The notes: generated from the sequence alone by a model not told the origin. Counted from the first letter of the stretch, positions 47,259 through 57,000 are shown. The stretch: 64,000 bases of DNA from Bacillus tequilensis KCTC 13622 (GCF_000507145.1 NZ_AYTO01000032.1:1-64000), one strand, 5' to 3'. Translations and numbers: made by a program.

Positions 47259-48584
47259 CTAATTTGATGAATGTAACACGGTCTGATGCAGCGGAATGCC
47301 AAGACCGAGGTTTTCCCGCAACGTCCCGCCGTGATAATCTTGATGATAAAGCTCTCGTTCTTGCAGAATCGGAATCACTTTTTCTACAAAAGCATCAAGT
47401 GTTCCCGGTATATCCGACCCGATGATAAACCCATCAGCCGCCTCAGCTTTGAACCAAGTCTCAATTAAAGATGCGACATGCTCTGGTGTGCCCATGAATA
47501 AAGACCGCGGAAAAGCCGTTTCCTGCGCTACCTCCCGCAATGTCAAATTTCTGGCTTTTGCTTCTCTCTTAATCCGGTCCGTTGTGCTTTGAAACGCATT
47601 CTTTCCGACATCGCCAATATCGGGAAACGGTTCATCCAGCGGGTATACACTCAGATCGTAATCATCAAAAAAACGAGCCAAATAGGTAACAGCATTGTCA
47701 ATCGGAATCAATTCTGCAAATTCACGGTACTTCTCTTCTGCCTCTTCTTCTGTATCTGCCACAATCGGGCTGATTCCCGGAAATATCCGCACACTGGAAG
47801 GATCGCGTCCTTCGGCAGCAGCTCGCCTTTTCACATCCGCATAAAACGCTTTTGTCTCTTCTAGTGAATTGGAATGGGTAAAAATCGCATCCGCATTTTT
47901 GGCGGCAAACTGCCGGCCTGTTTCTGATGAACCCGCTTGAAACACTACAGGCTCTCCCTGTTTAGAACGCCCGATATTCAAGGGCCCCTCTACTTGAAAA
48001 TACTTTCCTTTGTGATTCAGGCGATGAAGCTTCTCCGGTTCAAAAAATTGCCCTGTTTTCTTATTGTGTATAAATGCGTCATGCTCCCAGGAATTCCACA
48101 GCCCGCGCACAACATCCAAATGCTCCTGCGCGATTTCGTAACGCTCAGTGTGTTCAGGCAGATTGGACTTACTATGATTGCGCGCCGCCCCTTCCTGCGG
48201 CGAAGTAACCAGATTCCAGCCGGCCCTGCCCCCGCTGATATGGTCCAGCGACATTAATTGTCTGGAGATGGTGAATGGCTCAGTAAAAGATGTAGAGAAC
48301 GTCCCTACTAAACCAATATTTTTGGTAACCGACGCAAGCGCCGATAATATCGTCACAGGCTCAAACCGGTTTAAAAAATGGGGAATTGATTTTTCAGAAA
48401 TAAATAAACCGTCCGCAATGAAAATAAAACTGAACAACCCCTTTTCCGCTGTTTGCGCTTTTTGTTTGTAGAATTCAATATTCGTACTTGCCCCGGGATC
48501 CACATCGGGATGGCGCCAGCCGTCAGTCGTTCCCCCGACACCGTGAATTATGGCTCCAAACTGAATAAAATCAGAACGTGTCAT
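47259..48584 (-). CDS. cmoJ: FMN-dependent monooxygenase CmoJ (NtaA/SnaA/DszA family)
   Basis: A 441-aa bacterial luciferase-like monooxygenase of the nitrilotriacetate/dibenzothiophene group (YtnJ). Typical stretches are [15 protein letters not shown] (family motif near 130), [23 protein letters not shown] near 218 and the C-terminal [19 protein letters not shown]. It uses reduced FMN and oxygen to cleave a C-S bond in N-acetylated S-substituted cysteines. Its start overlaps the cmoI stop by 4 nt and ribR follows by 37 nt, so it is deep in the operon. The substrate is taken from work on B. subtilis and not readable from sequence. Confidence 0.92.
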   Translation of the reverse strand: MTRSDFIQFGAIIHGVGGTTDGWRHPDVDPGASTNIEFYKQKAQTAEKGLFSFIFIADGLFISEKSIPHFLNRFEPVTILSALASVTKNIGLVGTFSTSFTEPFTISRQLMSLDHISGGRAGWNLVTSPQEGAARNHSKSNLPEHTERYEIAQEHLDVVRGLWNSWEHDAFIHNKKTGQFFEPEKLHRLNHKGKYFQVEGPLNIGRSKQGEPVVFQAGSSETGRQFAAKNADAIFTHSNSLEETKAFYADVKRRAAAEGRDPSSVRIFPGISPIVADTEEEAEEKYREFAELIPIDNAVTYLARFFDDYDLSVYPLDEPFPDIGDVGKNAFQSTTDRIKREAKARNLTLREVAQETAFPRSLFMGTPEHVASLIETWFKAEAADGFIIGSDIPGTLDAFVEKVIPILQERELYHQDYHGGTLRENLGLGIPLHQTVLHSSN

Positions 48585-48862
48585 CTTTTTGCCTCCTTTA
48601 TCTGTGCATACTCGGCAAGTGCACGGCCAAGGTGTTCAATCCCGATTTCAGTAATCCCCTGATACTGATTGCCGCTCCCGATTTCGACCACAGGCACATG
48701 GCGTATCCCATATTTCGCCTGCAGAATATCACGCAGCTCTTCTTTCTCCGACACATCGATATTTTGGAACGCTATCCCTTTTTCATTTAAGTAGTTCTTG
48801 ACTTCTTCACAATATGAACAGCCTTTTTTACTCCAAACCACAATGTTCATCACGTCACTCAT
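48581..48862 (-). CDS. cmoI: Glutaredoxin-like protein CmoI
   Basis: A 93-aa glutaredoxin-fold protein (YtnI) with the redox motif CSYC at residues 15-18, the cis-Pro segment [14 protein letters not shown] (here [12 protein letters not shown]) and a C-terminal helix. It probably reduces a disulfide or sulfenate intermediate in the salvage route or supports the monooxygenases. It lies 14 nt downstream of cmoO and overlaps the cmoJ start (ATGA), so it is tightly coupled to both. The ATG at 48862 follows GGGGGATGGAAGC. Confidence 0.9.
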   Translation of the reverse strand: MSDVMNIVVWSKKGCSYCEEVKNYLNEKGIAFQNIDVSEKEELRDILQAKYGIRHVPVVEIGSGNQYQGITEIGIEHLGRALAEYAQIKEAKR

Positions 48863-48876
48863 GCTTCCATCCCCCT

Positions 48877-49881
48877 TTAACGTTTGGCGGCTAAAACCGC
48901 ATCGCTCAGCAGCTGGTAAGACAGCTGTTTTTCGCCAGCATGTTTCATCGGTGTAAAAATAACAAAATCATTGATGCCGTATGTGTCGGATAAACGGTTT
49001 AACTCATCTGCAGCCTCTTCCTTCGTTCCAGCAATCACCCCGGTTTTTTGCACAATGATGTCATAGGGCTGGCTGACGTTTTCAAGATAGGCCTCAGCCT
49101 GTAGACGGGAGCCGACGTTGACTCTCCGCCCGTCTTGTAAAACCACCTTTATCGTTTCACGCGACACAATATGTTTTTCCGCTTCTTCTTTCGTATGTGC
49201 CGCAAAAACAGCGGGAGCAAGGTGGAATTCAGCATCAGATCCTGGAGGCAGATGCGCGTCAAAGGCTTGGCGTGCTCCTTTCAGCACTTCCTCTTCACCG
49301 TTGATAAAGTAAGCAAAGACAAAAGAGATTCCAAGTTTGGCAGCCGAAATGGCACTCTCCGCGCTTCCTCCCAGCAGAAAAATCCCAGGCTGCTGGTCAA
49401 CCCGCGGAGCAGGACGCAGTGCCGCGTAGCGGTGGGTATTAGGAAAATCATTTCGAATGAAATGAGTAAGTTCCTCCAGTTTGTCATCAAACTGACGCGC
49501 CGGTTTTTCAAATTCGGCCTGCAGCGCGTCGGTTGACAGCTGAAACCCACCGGGCGCTTTGCCCACTCCGAGAGCTATACGGCCGGGCGCTAATGCCGAC
49601 AGAAGATGAAACTGCTCCGCCACTTTGTAGGGGCTGTAATGCTGCAGCATCACTCCGCCTGATGCTAAATGAATGTTCTTTGTACTTGCGGCAAGATAAC
49701 CTAAAAGAACCTCTGGCGCAGATCCTGCGATTTCTTCATTATTGTGATGTTCAGCCACCCAAAACCGGTGATATCCATACTCTTCAGCCATCTGTGCCAA
49801 TTTCACCGTTTGCTGCAGTGTATCAGCCGCTGTCTCTCCTTCACCAATCAAACTTTGATCTAAAATACTTAAGCGGATCAT
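48877..49881 (-). CDS. cmoO: Luciferase-like monooxygenase CmoO
   Basis: A 334-aa LLM-class flavin-dependent oxidoreductase (YtmO) with the N-terminal [13 protein letters not shown] typical of the MsnO8 subfamily, the RFWVAEHHN motif near residue 40 and [16 protein letters not shown] near 76. It is expected to use FMNH2 and O2 on an S-substituted cysteine compound alongside CmoJ. It overlaps the tcyN stop by 4 nt. The paired monooxygenases, glutaredoxin and flavokinase-like RibR form one functional block. The exact reaction is not clear from sequence. Confidence 0.92.
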   Translation of the reverse strand: MIRLSILDQSLIGEGETAADTLQQTVKLAQMAEEYGYHRFWVAEHHNNEEIAGSAPEVLLGYLAASTKNIHLASGGVMLQHYSPYKVAEQFHLLSALAPGRIALGVGKAPGGFQLSTDALQAEFEKPARQFDDKLEELTHFIRNDFPNTHRYAALRPAPRVDQQPGIFLLGGSAESAISAAKLGISFVFAYFINGEEEVLKGARQAFDAHLPPGSDAEFHLAPAVFAAHTKEEAEKHIVSRETIKVVLQDGRRVNVGSRLQAEAYLENVSQPYDIIVQKTGVIAGTKEEAADELNRLSDTYGINDFVIFTPMKHAGEKQLSYQLLSDAVLAAKR

Positions 49882-50660
49882 ATCACCGGCTCCTTTATGA
49901 ATTCTTTTGGTTCATATAAATATTCCGGCGAAACGCGGCGGAGAAACTGTCTCGTTCTTTCTTTTTTGGTATAGCGGAAGACTTCTTCCGGGGTGCCCTG
50001 TTCAACTATGACTCCTTCATCCATAAAAACAACTTGATCAGAGACCCTTTTTGCGAATTCCATTTCATGTGTAACAACAATCATGGTGGCACCGGTTTTT
50101 ACAATCTCCAGCATCACTTCCAGAACTTCGCCGACCAGCTCCGGATCAAGCGCAGCCGTCGGCTCATCAAACAGCAGCACATCCGGATGGATGGCAAGCG
50201 CCCTCGCTATTCCGACTCTCTGTTTTTGTCCACCCGATAACTGACTGGGATAAACATTTAATTTGTCTTGAAGCCCGACCTTTATCAGTTCATTCTCTGC
50301 TACGGCATATGCGTCTTGCTTTCTCATTTTCCTGGCGATCGTCAAGCCTTCCATGACATTTTCAATCACCGTTTTGTGAGCAAACAGATGATATTGCTGG
50401 AACACCATTGCGGTCTGTTTTCTAAGCCAGTAAATATCTTTTTTGGACGGATAGCTGCAATTAATGACTTTGTCTTGTAAAGAAATAACCCCTTCGTCTG
50501 GCCGTTCTAATAAGTTCAAGCAGCGTAAAAAGGTGGTTTTCCCTGATCCGCTCGGCCCGATAATGGTCACAACCTCTCCCTTGCGTACTGTGAGATTTAT
50601 CCCTTTTAATACATGGTGGATGCCAAACTGTTTATGGATATTTTTAATCTCAATCATCAT
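49878..50660 (-). CDS. tcyN: Cystine/sulfur amino acid ABC transporter ATPase TcyN
   Basis: A 260-aa ATP-binding subunit of the polar amino acid uptake class. Walker A is GPSGSGKTT near residue 35, the Q-loop [10 protein letters not shown] near 90, the ABC signature LSGGQKQR near 143 and Walker [12 protein letters not shown] near 165, with the switch His in VTHEMEF. It powers the TcyL-TcyM permease. It overlaps tcyM (4 nt) and cmoO (4 nt). In B. subtilis TcyJKLMN is a high-affinity cystine system that also takes related sulfur compounds. Translation starts at 50660 or at the second ATG 3 nt on. Confidence 0.95.
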   Translation of the reverse strand: MMIEIKNIHKQFGIHHVLKGINLTVRKGEVVTIIGPSGSGKTTFLRCLNLLERPDEGVISLQDKVINCSYPSKKDIYWLRKQTAMVFQQYHLFAHKTVIENVMEGLTIARKMRKQDAYAVAENELIKVGLQDKLNVYPSQLSGGQKQRVGIARALAIHPDVLLFDEPTAALDPELVGEVLEVMLEIVKTGATMIVVTHEMEFAKRVSDQVVFMDEGVIVEQGTPEEVFRYTKKERTRQFLRRVSPEYLYEPKEFIKEPVI

Positions 50661-51361
50661 GTGCCTCCTTGAAATTTGGCTGTTCTTTTCTCGAGGATCC
50701 CGCTAACGGTTTCGATCATAAGAGTCAGAATCCAATAAATCATTGCAGCTCCGATAAAAGCTTCCAGAAAAGCGTAATTATCCGAAGCAACGATGGTCGC
50801 CGTCCCTGTTATTTCAGGAACAGCCACAATAGCTGCGATAGAGGTTGTATGCAAAAAGCCGATGCCTAAGTTAGTGAAGTTTGGTATAGAAACCATCAGC
50901 GCCTGCGGCAATATCACCCGGCGAAAGGTTTGCCCCGGTGTCAGGCCGACTGAATAAGCCGCTTCTACCTGCCCGGTATCCATCGCCAGAATGCCCGATC
51001 GGATGATCTCTGTCAGATAAGCTCCGGCAGTTAAAGACAAAGCCATTATGACAAACACGGCAACCGGTATTTCATTGGCGGACCAGCCGATATGAAAAAA
51101 GCTGCTGATTTGATCTGCAATCGGCGGTATCCCTAAATAAATCAGCATGATATGAAGAATTGCAGGTGTACTTCGAAAGAATGACACATAAAACCTTGAG
51201 CAAGCCACCAACCACTTTATTCTAAAGATTCTGACCATTATATTTACAAGAGCCACGAGAAATCCAAACACGAACGGCAAAACAGCCATTATCAATGTCA
51301 GCGGAATGGTCTTTATCATTTCTTTCATGGCGGAAGCAATAAACGGAAAGTCAAATGGCAA
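50657..51361 (-). CDS. tcyM: Cystine ABC transporter permease TcyM
   Basis: A 234-aa permease with about five helices and the EAA loop ([21 protein letters not shown]). The opening [19 protein letters not shown] is typical of His/Glu/Gln family permeases. The start is a TTG at 51361 preceded by GGGGGGAGAAGG. It pairs with TcyL as the heterodimeric channel of the TcyJKLMN importer and overlaps tcyN by 4 nt. The two permeases are clearly related and must descend from a duplication. Confidence 0.94.
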   Translation of the reverse strand: MPFDFPFIASAMKEMIKTIPLTLIMAVLPFVFGFLVALVNIMVRIFRIKWLVACSRFYVSFFRSTPAILHIMLIYLGIPPIADQISSFFHIGWSANEIPVAVFVIMALSLTAGAYLTEIIRSGILAMDTGQVEAAYSVGLTPGQTFRRVILPQALMVSIPNFTNLGIGFLHTTSIAAIVAVPEITGTATIVASDNYAFLEAFIGAAMIYWILTLMIETVSGILEKRTAKFQGGT

Positions 51362-51390
51362 CCTTCTCCCCCCTCATCCCTAAAATTACG

Positions 51391-52110
51391 TCAATGTATG
51401 TTCATGTCAAAAACGGTAACAAGTCTTGTTTGATTTTTTTTGATACGTTTTTCGGCTACTCTAAAAAACCATTCGAATAAAACCGCTACGGCATAATAAA
51501 CAACGGATAATGCAATGTACACTTCAAGAGAATGATTGCTCGAAGTGATCAGGGTTTGACCTCTTCCGGACATATCCATGACACCTATTGAAAAAGCAAG
51601 AGACGTGTCTTTTAAAGAACTGATCACCATGTTTCCCATATTCGGAAAAGCCTGCACAAGCGCCTGGGGCAGAACGATGCGCCTGAAGGCTTGGCTTCCG
51701 CTAAGGCCGATACTGTACGCCGCTTCCGTTTGGCCTTTATCTACACTGCCCACCCCACCTCGAATGATTTCAGCGGCTGCAGCAGCGTTGCTTAACGCGT
51801 AAGTTGCAACAGCAGCATAAAACGGGTCCATTTTTGATGTATCTATCCCGATAAGCCCAGTGAGCGCCGGAATTCCATAAAACACGATGAAAAGCTGCAC
51901 CATAATGGGCGTTCCTCTGAAAAACGAGATATACACTTTTGCCAATTGACTCACAATTGGAATGTTGTAAATCCGGGGCAGGGCCAAAAGAAGCCCCAAA
52001 ATATAACCGAAAAGCAACGACAGCGCCAGAATTTCTAATGTAACTGGCAAATAACTGATTAGCGTTGGCACAAAATCTGTAATCATGTTGATATCAAACG
52101 CTTTTTCCAT
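51391..52110 (-). CDS. tcyL: Cystine ABC transporter permease TcyL
   Basis: A 239-aa permease with five expected helices and an EAA loop (LSGSQAFRRIVLPQALVQAFP). FFRGTPIMVQLFIVFYGIP is the hallmark of polar amino acid permeases. ATG at 52110 follows GAGGGAGCAGTG; the GTG 3 nt upstream is also possible. It lies 21 nt after tcyK and 29 nt before tcyM. It is the second channel subunit of the importer. Confidence 0.94.
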   Translation of the reverse strand: MEKAFDINMITDFVPTLISYLPVTLEILALSLLFGYILGLLLALPRIYNIPIVSQLAKVYISFFRGTPIMVQLFIVFYGIPALTGLIGIDTSKMDPFYAAVATYALSNAAAAAEIIRGGVGSVDKGQTEAAYSIGLSGSQAFRRIVLPQALVQAFPNMGNMVISSLKDTSLAFSIGVMDMSGRGQTLITSSNHSLEVYIALSVVYYAVAVLFEWFFRVAEKRIKKNQTRLVTVFDMNIH

Positions 52111-52131
52111 CACTGCTCCCTCTCTTTTTCC

Positions 52132-52944
52132 TTAATACTGCTCCTTGGAATAGTCGTCACCAAGCCATTTTAAGCTGAGATTTTTCAGTGTTCCGTCATC
52201 AATGATTTCCTGTAAGGCTTTATCAATATCGTCACTTAACGTTTGTTCATTTTTGTTAAACATAAAATACACTTTGGCATTCGAAAGCACGTCACCGACC
52301 GTTTTTTCTTTAATGGCACTCGTCTTGTTTTGAAAGTCTACTGCAAAAGGCGTTGAAATCGTGGCGTCGGCACGCCCTGATTTCAGCTGATTCGCAGTCT
52401 CATTCGCGCCTTGTCCCTCATAGGCAATCTCAAATGGGCGTCCATTTTCCTCATTCCATTTTTTCAGTACAAGCGCCCCGTTGGAGGTTGCGCTCGTAAT
52501 CACCCGTTTCCCTTTTAAATCTTCAATTCCGTTAATCGTATCGTTATCTTGAAGCACGGTTATTTTAAGAGGAAAATGATTGTAGGCTACCTTATTGAAC
52601 AGAAATTTTTTCTCACGCTCTTGGCTTTTCTCCATTTGGTGTGCCACAATATCGACTTTATGCTGTCCAAGGCTGACAAGCAGGTTGGAAAATTCCATTG
52701 TTTTAAACGTGAATTTATAATTTGGCAAACGTTTATCAAGTTCTTTGATCAATTCGACATCATAACCCGTTAACTCGCCTTTATCATCGATAAAGCATAT
52801 ATTCGGAAATTGAGTTCCAGTCCCAACCGTGATTGTCTGTACCTTCTTTTGCTCAGCCCCTGTCGTTTGATTGCCCGCGCTGCAAGCCGACAGAACCGTC
52901 ATAAGTGAACATAATATTGTCATGAATGCTGCCTTTGTTCTCAT
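52132..52944 (-). CDS. tcyK: Cystine-binding lipoprotein TcyK
   Basis: A 270-aa extracellular solute-binding protein (family 3). The signal peptide (1-18) ends in a clear lipobox, LSAC, so it is lipid-anchored at Cys19. Core stretches are GTGTQFPNICFIDDKGELTGYDVEL and TISTPFAVDFQNKT. It is about half identical in look to TcyJ next door, down to the C-terminal LKWLGDDYSK, so the operon supplies two receptors to one importer, perhaps with different ligands. The ATG at 52944 has GGGGCGA upstream, a modest match. It lies 13 nt after tcyJ. Confidence 0.94.
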   Translation of the reverse strand: MRTKAAFMTILCSLMTVLSACSAGNQTTGAEQKKVQTITVGTGTQFPNICFIDDKGELTGYDVELIKELDKRLPNYKFTFKTMEFSNLLVSLGQHKVDIVAHQMEKSQEREKKFLFNKVAYNHFPLKITVLQDNDTINGIEDLKGKRVITSATSNGALVLKKWNEENGRPFEIAYEGQGANETANQLKSGRADATISTPFAVDFQNKTSAIKEKTVGDVLSNAKVYFMFNKNEQTLSDDIDKALQEIIDDGTLKNLSLKWLGDDYSKEQY

Positions 52945-52957
52945 CTCATCGCCCCAT

Positions 52958-53764
52958 TTATTGTTCAAAGCTTGATTTTGAATAATCTGCACCAAGCCAT
53001 TTTCGGCTTAGTTTTTTTAATGTCCCGTTTTTCTCCAGCTTTTTAATCGCTTGATCCGTGTCGTCGGCCAAGGTTTGGCTCCCTTTATTGAACATAAAGT
53101 ACACCTCGGTATCCAATAACACATCGCCGACTGTCTTTTGGCGGAAGGCGTGCGTTTTATTCTGAAAATCAACGGCAAACGGTGTTGCTATTGTTGCATC
53201 GGCACGACCGGTTTCAATTTGGTTTGCAGTGTCATTGCTTCCCTGTCCTGCGTATTTCAGATGAATCGGATTGCCGTGCGTTTTGTTGTAATTCGTTATA
53301 TATTCGGCCGCATTTGATGTGGCGCCGACAATGACGGTTTTTCCATGCAAATCTTCTAATGTATGAATCTTGTTATGATCCTCTCTCACCGTGATGTACA
53401 TTGGCGAATAGTTATAAGGCACTTTATGATATAAAAAACGCTTTTCTCGTTCTTTATTTTTGGCCATATTGTGCGCGATCACATCAATTTTTTTATTACT
53501 GAGGCTCGTCAGCAGATTTGCGAAATCCATCGTTTTAAATTCAAATGTATATTGCGGCAATTCTTTATCGATGGCTTTCATCACTTCAATGTCATAACCG
53601 GTCAAATCGCCTTTTTTATTTAAAAATGCAATATTCGGAAAATCCGTTCCAGTACCGACTATGACTGTTTGAACCTGACGATCTGTTTTACTTATTGATG
53701 AACTGCACCCGTCAAGCAACACAAACACTGACAGCAGCAAAACCAGTCCCATTCGCTTATTCAT
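52958..53764 (-). CDS. tcyJ: Cystine-binding lipoprotein TcyJ
   Basis: A 268-aa solute-binding protein (family 3), paralogous to TcyK. The N-terminus is basic and hydrophobic and leads to LLDGC; Cys is the expected lipid site, but Asp before Gly is unusual in a lipobox. Core stretches are GTGTDFPNIAFLNKKGDLTGYDIEV and TIATPFAVDFQNKT. The ATG at 53764 follows GAGGCAGCCT. It is the second gene of the operon, 13 nt after snaA. Ligand preference relative to TcyK cannot be read from sequence. Confidence 0.93.
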   Translation of the reverse strand: MNKRMGLVLLLSVFVLLDGCSSSISKTDRQVQTVIVGTGTDFPNIAFLNKKGDLTGYDIEVMKAIDKELPQYTFEFKTMDFANLLTSLSNKKIDVIAHNMAKNKEREKRFLYHKVPYNYSPMYITVREDHNKIHTLEDLHGKTVIVGATSNAAEYITNYNKTHGNPIHLKYAGQGSNDTANQIETGRADATIATPFAVDFQNKTHAFRQKTVGDVLLDTEVYFMFNKGSQTLADDTDQAIKKLEKNGTLKKLSRKWLGADYSKSSFEQ

Positions 53765-53777
53765 AGGCTGCCTCACA

Positions 53778-54314
53778 TTACGCCCAGCTGGGCACACCTA
53801 AAAGCGCCGGGTCAAATCGTTCCGGAATCAAAACCTTATGCATCATCACACCTATGTCTCCGTCTTTTTCCTGCTCAAAATACACTTCATACCCTCTCCT
53901 TCTGTACATGTCGGCAAGCCAAGGGTGTTTGCGTGCAGAAGTGCCGAGCGTCAGCGCAGGCGCCTTCAGCATATCGCGAAGCAGATTTTCTTCAACGTGC
54001 GTCAGAAGCTTACTTCCTGCGCCTTGCCCTTTATAGTCCGGCAGCGTGGCAAACCACCAAACAAATGGATATTTTGAAGGCGGCTTCTCACTCTCCCATG
54101 GAAATCTGATGGTAATCGTTGAAATCAGCTTCCCATCCCGCTCCAGCACGATTGCTGAATGATTTTCAATATTTTCTGACACCATCTGGATATCTGCCCT
54201 CGTGGAAGGCCAATCAATATCCATCTGCCGAACTGGCAAAAAAGCGCTGTTTACCAGATTCAACAACTCCGGTGCATCTTCAACAGTTGCCAATCGAAAA
54301 ATATCCTCACTCAT
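53778..54314 (-). CDS. snaA: N-acetyltransferase SnaA (GNAT family)
   Basis: A 178-aa GNAT acetyltransferase (YtmI). Acetyl-CoA motif A is visible as LPDYKGQGAGSKLLTHVE (Q-x-x-G-x-G/A) near residue 105. It N-acetylates S-substituted cysteines such as S-(2-succino)cysteine, marking them for the Cmo monooxygenases; SndA later removes the acetyl group. ATG at 54314 is 8 nt after AAGGAG, and the in-frame GTG at 54323 overlaps it. It is the first gene of the twelve-gene operon and is divergent from the regulator ytlI. Confidence 0.93.
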   Translation of the reverse strand: MSEDIFRLATVEDAPELLNLVNSAFLPVRQMDIDWPSTRADIQMVSENIENHSAIVLERDGKLISTITIRFPWESEKPPSKYPFVWWFATLPDYKGQGAGSKLLTHVEENLLRDMLKAPALTLGTSARKHPWLADMYRRRGYEVYFEQEKDGDIGVMMHKVLIPERFDPALLGVPSWA

Positions 54315-54340
54315 TTCCGGCACTCTCCTTCATAAAATAC

Positions 54341-54350
54341 ATAATTCCTA
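54341..54350 (-). promoter_or_regulatory. Possible CymR half-site in the snaA/ytlI region
   Basis: ATAGGAATTA on the minus strand matches the right half of the motif I remember for the cysteine repressor CymR (ATNGGAATTA). The left half does not match well. It lies just upstream of the ytlI -35, in keeping with CymR repression of ytlI in B. subtilis. Confidence 0.4.
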
Positions 54351-54351
54351 T

Positions 54352-54380
54352 TTGTTTACTAAGCTTTTATTGTTTATACT
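54352..54380 (+). promoter_or_regulatory. Sigma-A promoter of ytlI
   Basis: TTGTTT (54352-54357), a 17-nt spacer and TATACT (54375-54380) lie 86 nt before the ytlI GTG. On the other strand TATAGTATAAA in the same place could be the snaA -10, so the two divergent promoters overlap head to head. Confidence 0.7.
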
Positions 54381-54466
54381 ATAAAGCATACTTTTATCTT
54401 TGACTAATCAAAAAAAGTAAACCTTCACTTCAGTAATTTTAATGATGAAAAACAGGGGGGAGCACA

Positions 54467-55405
54467 GTGGAGTTTCGCTCAATTAAAACGTTTCACACGA
54501 TTGTCAAATTCGGAAGCTTCTATAAAGCTGCGGAAATACTGAACTACTCGCAGCCGACGATATCCATGCGTATGAAGCAATTAGAGCAGGATTTAGGCGT
54601 GCAGCTGTTTGAAAGGGGAAAAAACCTGCAGCTGACAAAAGCGGGGAAACTTTTTTATGAACGAACAGGAGATCTTTTGACTCAATACGAGGTGCTTAAA
54701 CACAACCTCTCCGACTTAAAGGAAGAGGAGGCAGGCATTATTAACATAGGAATTTCAGAGCCGACTGCCAGTTTGATATTCCCTGATATTTTAAAGGAGT
54801 TCTTAAAGGCTTATCCGAAGATAACCGTTAATGTCAACGTTGATGACGCTAATACGTGCAGTCAAAAGCTCTTAGACGGAACGATTGATTTTGCAGTCTG
54901 CGGCGAGCCGGAATTGATTCTTGAAAACTTCTATCTTCCCATTTTTTATGACACATTAAATGTGATTGTATCTGATCGACATCCTCTCGCTCAGAAGAAA
55001 GCGGTTCATTTATCTGATTTAGAAGGAGAATGTTTTATATTTACGCCCGCCAATTGCCCCATTCGCATCCAAATGGAACAGCATTTACATAAAGCACTCG
55101 GCAATCGTTACAAAAAAATGGAGCTCACAAGCAGCATGGCACATGAATATTACGTACGGGAAAACATCGGGATTTCAATCTTTACTAGTACCGCACATTC
55201 TAAACCGCTTAGCGGCACTACTGTTATTCCTATTTTGAATCTGGATATTTCTCCGCCTTTAGGGCTGTTAACAAATCGAAAAGCAGATCATTTTGACCCC
55301 GCAACGAAAGACTTAATCGATCGGCTGACCAAACATTTTCATCAGCGCAGTAAAGAATTAAGAAGAGATCCGGAAGAAAAACCTCACAAAGCAATCACGG
55401 GATAA
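54467..55405 (+). CDS. ytlI: LysR-type activator YtlI (AscR) of the sulfur-salvage operon
   Basis: A 312-aa LysR family regulator. N-terminal HTH (about 1-60) with KFGSFYKAAEILNYSQPTISMRMKQLEQDLG and a C-terminal effector-binding domain (about 90-295). In B. subtilis it activates the divergent ytmI (snaA) operon and is itself repressed by CymR when cysteine is plentiful. The GTG start follows AGGGGGGA by 6 nt. The 152-nt space to snaA holds both promoters. It converges on ytkL at a strong shared terminator. Confidence 0.94.
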   Translation: MEFRSIKTFHTIVKFGSFYKAAEILNYSQPTISMRMKQLEQDLGVQLFERGKNLQLTKAGKLFYERTGDLLTQYEVLKHNLSDLKEEEAGIINIGISEPTASLIFPDILKEFLKAYPKITVNVNVDDANTCSQKLLDGTIDFAVCGEPELILENFYLPIFYDTLNVIVSDRHPLAQKKAVHLSDLEGECFIFTPANCPIRIQMEQHLHKALGNRYKKMELTSSMAHEYYVRENIGISIFTSTAHSKPLSGTTVIPILNLDISPPLGLLTNRKADHFDPATKDLIDRLTKHFHQRSKELRRDPEEKPHKAITG

Positions 55406-55446
55406 TAAGGTACTGTCACTGACTTATCCGTACGTTTTTTCAAAAC

Positions 55447-55482
55447 AAAAAACATCTCCTGATGAATCAGGAGATGTTTTCA
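55447..55482. terminator. Bidirectional terminator between ytlI and ytkL
   Basis: A 15-bp perfect stem (55449-55463 with 55466-55480, AAAACATCTCCTGAT) lies between convergent stops with T-runs on both sides. Confidence 0.92.
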
Positions 55483-55487
55483 CACAT

Positions 55488-56171
55488 TTAAAGCTCGATC
55501 GTCTCACCGGCCGCCATGACTTTACCGACTCCGCCCGGCAGGCTGTCAGCGAATGCCTCAGGGTCTTGTTCGATCACCGGAAAAGTATTGTAATGCACCG
55601 GCACGACCTGTTTTGCTCGCAGCCATTCAGCAGCAAGCTTGGCGTCTTCAGGCCCCATTGTAAAGTTATCGCCAATCGGCAGGAAAGCAAGATCAATATG
55701 ATTCAATTCGCCAATCAGCTTCATGTCAGAAAATAGAGCCGTATCGCCTGCGTGGAAAATCGTTTTATCTTCGACAGTCAGCAAAATACCGGCTGGCATA
55801 CCTGTGTACGTAATCGTTTTGTTTTCTTCATCTGTGACGGCTGACCCGTGAAAGGCTTGTGTGAGCTTCACTTTTCCAAAATCGAACTGGCGGGAGCCGC
55901 CGATATGCATGGGATGAACATTCAAGCCTTTCCAGCCTAAGTACACGGCGAGCTCGTTCGGAGCTACAACCAGCGCGTTGTTTTGCTTGGCAATTTGCTC
56001 AGTGTCGCCGACATGGTCATTGTGGCCGTGCGTCAATAAGATGACGTCTGCTTTTACATCCTCCGGCTTTATATCTGCTAATGAATTCCCTGTTAAAAAC
56101 GGATCAAAAATAATATGATGGTCCTTCGTTTGCACTGTGATTACAGAATGTCCGTGATATGTCACTTTCAT
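55488..56171 (-). CDS. ytkL: Metallo-beta-lactamase-fold hydrolase YtkL (UPF0173)
   Basis: A 227-aa metal-dependent hydrolase. The metal motif [10 protein letters not shown] is near residue 53; further ligands are in [15 protein letters not shown] and VHYNTFP. It starts directly with the fold (MKVTYHGHS). The family resembles RNase Z-like and lactonase proteins, but the substrate of UPF0173 members is not settled. ATG at 56171 follows GAGGTGAAAATA; the longer frame from 56282 overlaps ytkK without a Shine-Dalgarno sequence. It is 61 nt downstream of ytkK in the same direction. Confidence 0.9.
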   Translation of the reverse strand: MKVTYHGHSVITVQTKDHHIIFDPFLTGNSLADIKPEDVKADVILLTHGHNDHVGDTEQIAKQNNALVVAPNELAVYLGWKGLNVHPMHIGGSRQFDFGKVKLTQAFHGSAVTDEENKTITYTGMPAGILLTVEDKTIFHAGDTALFSDMKLIGELNHIDLAFLPIGDNFTMGPEDAKLAAEWLRAKQVVPVHYNTFPVIEQDPEAFADSLPGGVGKVMAAGETIEL

Positions 56172-56232
56172 TATTTTCACCTCGTCACGCGATTTTGATT
56201 TGTTATTTTCCCTTTTTAAAAAGCTGAAAAAC

Positions 56233-57000
56233 TTATGTTGTTTGATTCTTATTAATGACATTGAGGCCTCCGGTAGCTTCAATGACAGTCCCTGTCACAA
56301 GGTCTGAGTTCTCCTCACACAAGAAAGCGATAATCCGGGCGATATCCTCACCTGTACCGGATCTTCCTATCGGCGTTTTTTCTTTGCCGATTCGCCTTCT
56401 GGCATCTTCTATCGACGCTTCCTTCATGTCGCCGACAATGTCCCCCGGGCAAACCATGTTCGCGGTTATGCCGAATTCGGCTTCTTCGATGGCAATGGTC
56501 TTCGTCAAAGAAGCCAAACCCACTTTTGCAGCGCCAAACGCCGACCGATGAAGCCAGCCTGGTGCGTGCGCCGCACCTTGGAATCCGTACGTGATGATTC
56601 GTCCGAATTGCTGTTTTCTCATCATTGGAATTACCGCTTTGAACAAATGAAAGACGGCGCTTAAATTTCCTTCAAGCATGCCGTACCATTCATCATCCGT
56701 ATAATCGGCTAACTTTTTACGTTCAAATATGTACGGTCCCGCGTTGTTAATTAAAAAGTCGATCCTTCCAAAGCGGTTAAAGGCAGCCTCTGCCATACGC
56801 AGCAGATCTTCTTTTTTGGTGACATCACCTTTTACAAATTGCAGCCGGTCAAGACAATCAGGACAGGCCTCCTTCAGGCGGCTGACAGCCTCCTCGTCCT
56901 GCCTGTAATTGACTGTTACTGAATACCCTTTTCTAAGCAACGTCTCAGTCACTTTACGGCCTAAACCCTTCGAACCGGCAGTAATTAAAGCATGTCGCAC
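56233..57000 (-). CDS. ytkK: Atypical short-chain dehydrogenase YtkK
   Basis: A 255-aa Rossmann-fold protein of the SDR superfamily: N-terminal cofactor motif [16 protein letters not shown] near residue 87, and a C-terminal GTVIEATGG. The active site is altered: where YxxxK is expected the sequence is SAFGAAK, with Phe for the catalytic Tyr, and thirteen residues earlier Gly takes the place of the catalytic Ser (GFQGAAH). The Lys is kept. Normal alcohol/ketone chemistry is therefore doubtful. The GTG at 57000 follows GGGAGG by 8 nt. It precedes ytkL. Confidence 0.9.
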   Translation of the reverse strand: MRHALITAGSKGLGRKVTETLLRKGYSVTVNYRQDEEAVSRLKEACPDCLDRLQFVKGDVTKKEDLLRMAEAAFNRFGRIDFLINNAGPYIFERKKLADYTDDEWYGMLEGNLSAVFHLFKAVIPMMRKQQFGRIITYGFQGAAHAPGWLHRSAFGAAKVGLASLTKTIAIEEAEFGITANMVCPGDIVGDMKEASIEDARRRIGKEKTPIGRSGTGEDIARIIAFLCEENSDLVTGTVIEATGGLNVINKNQTT

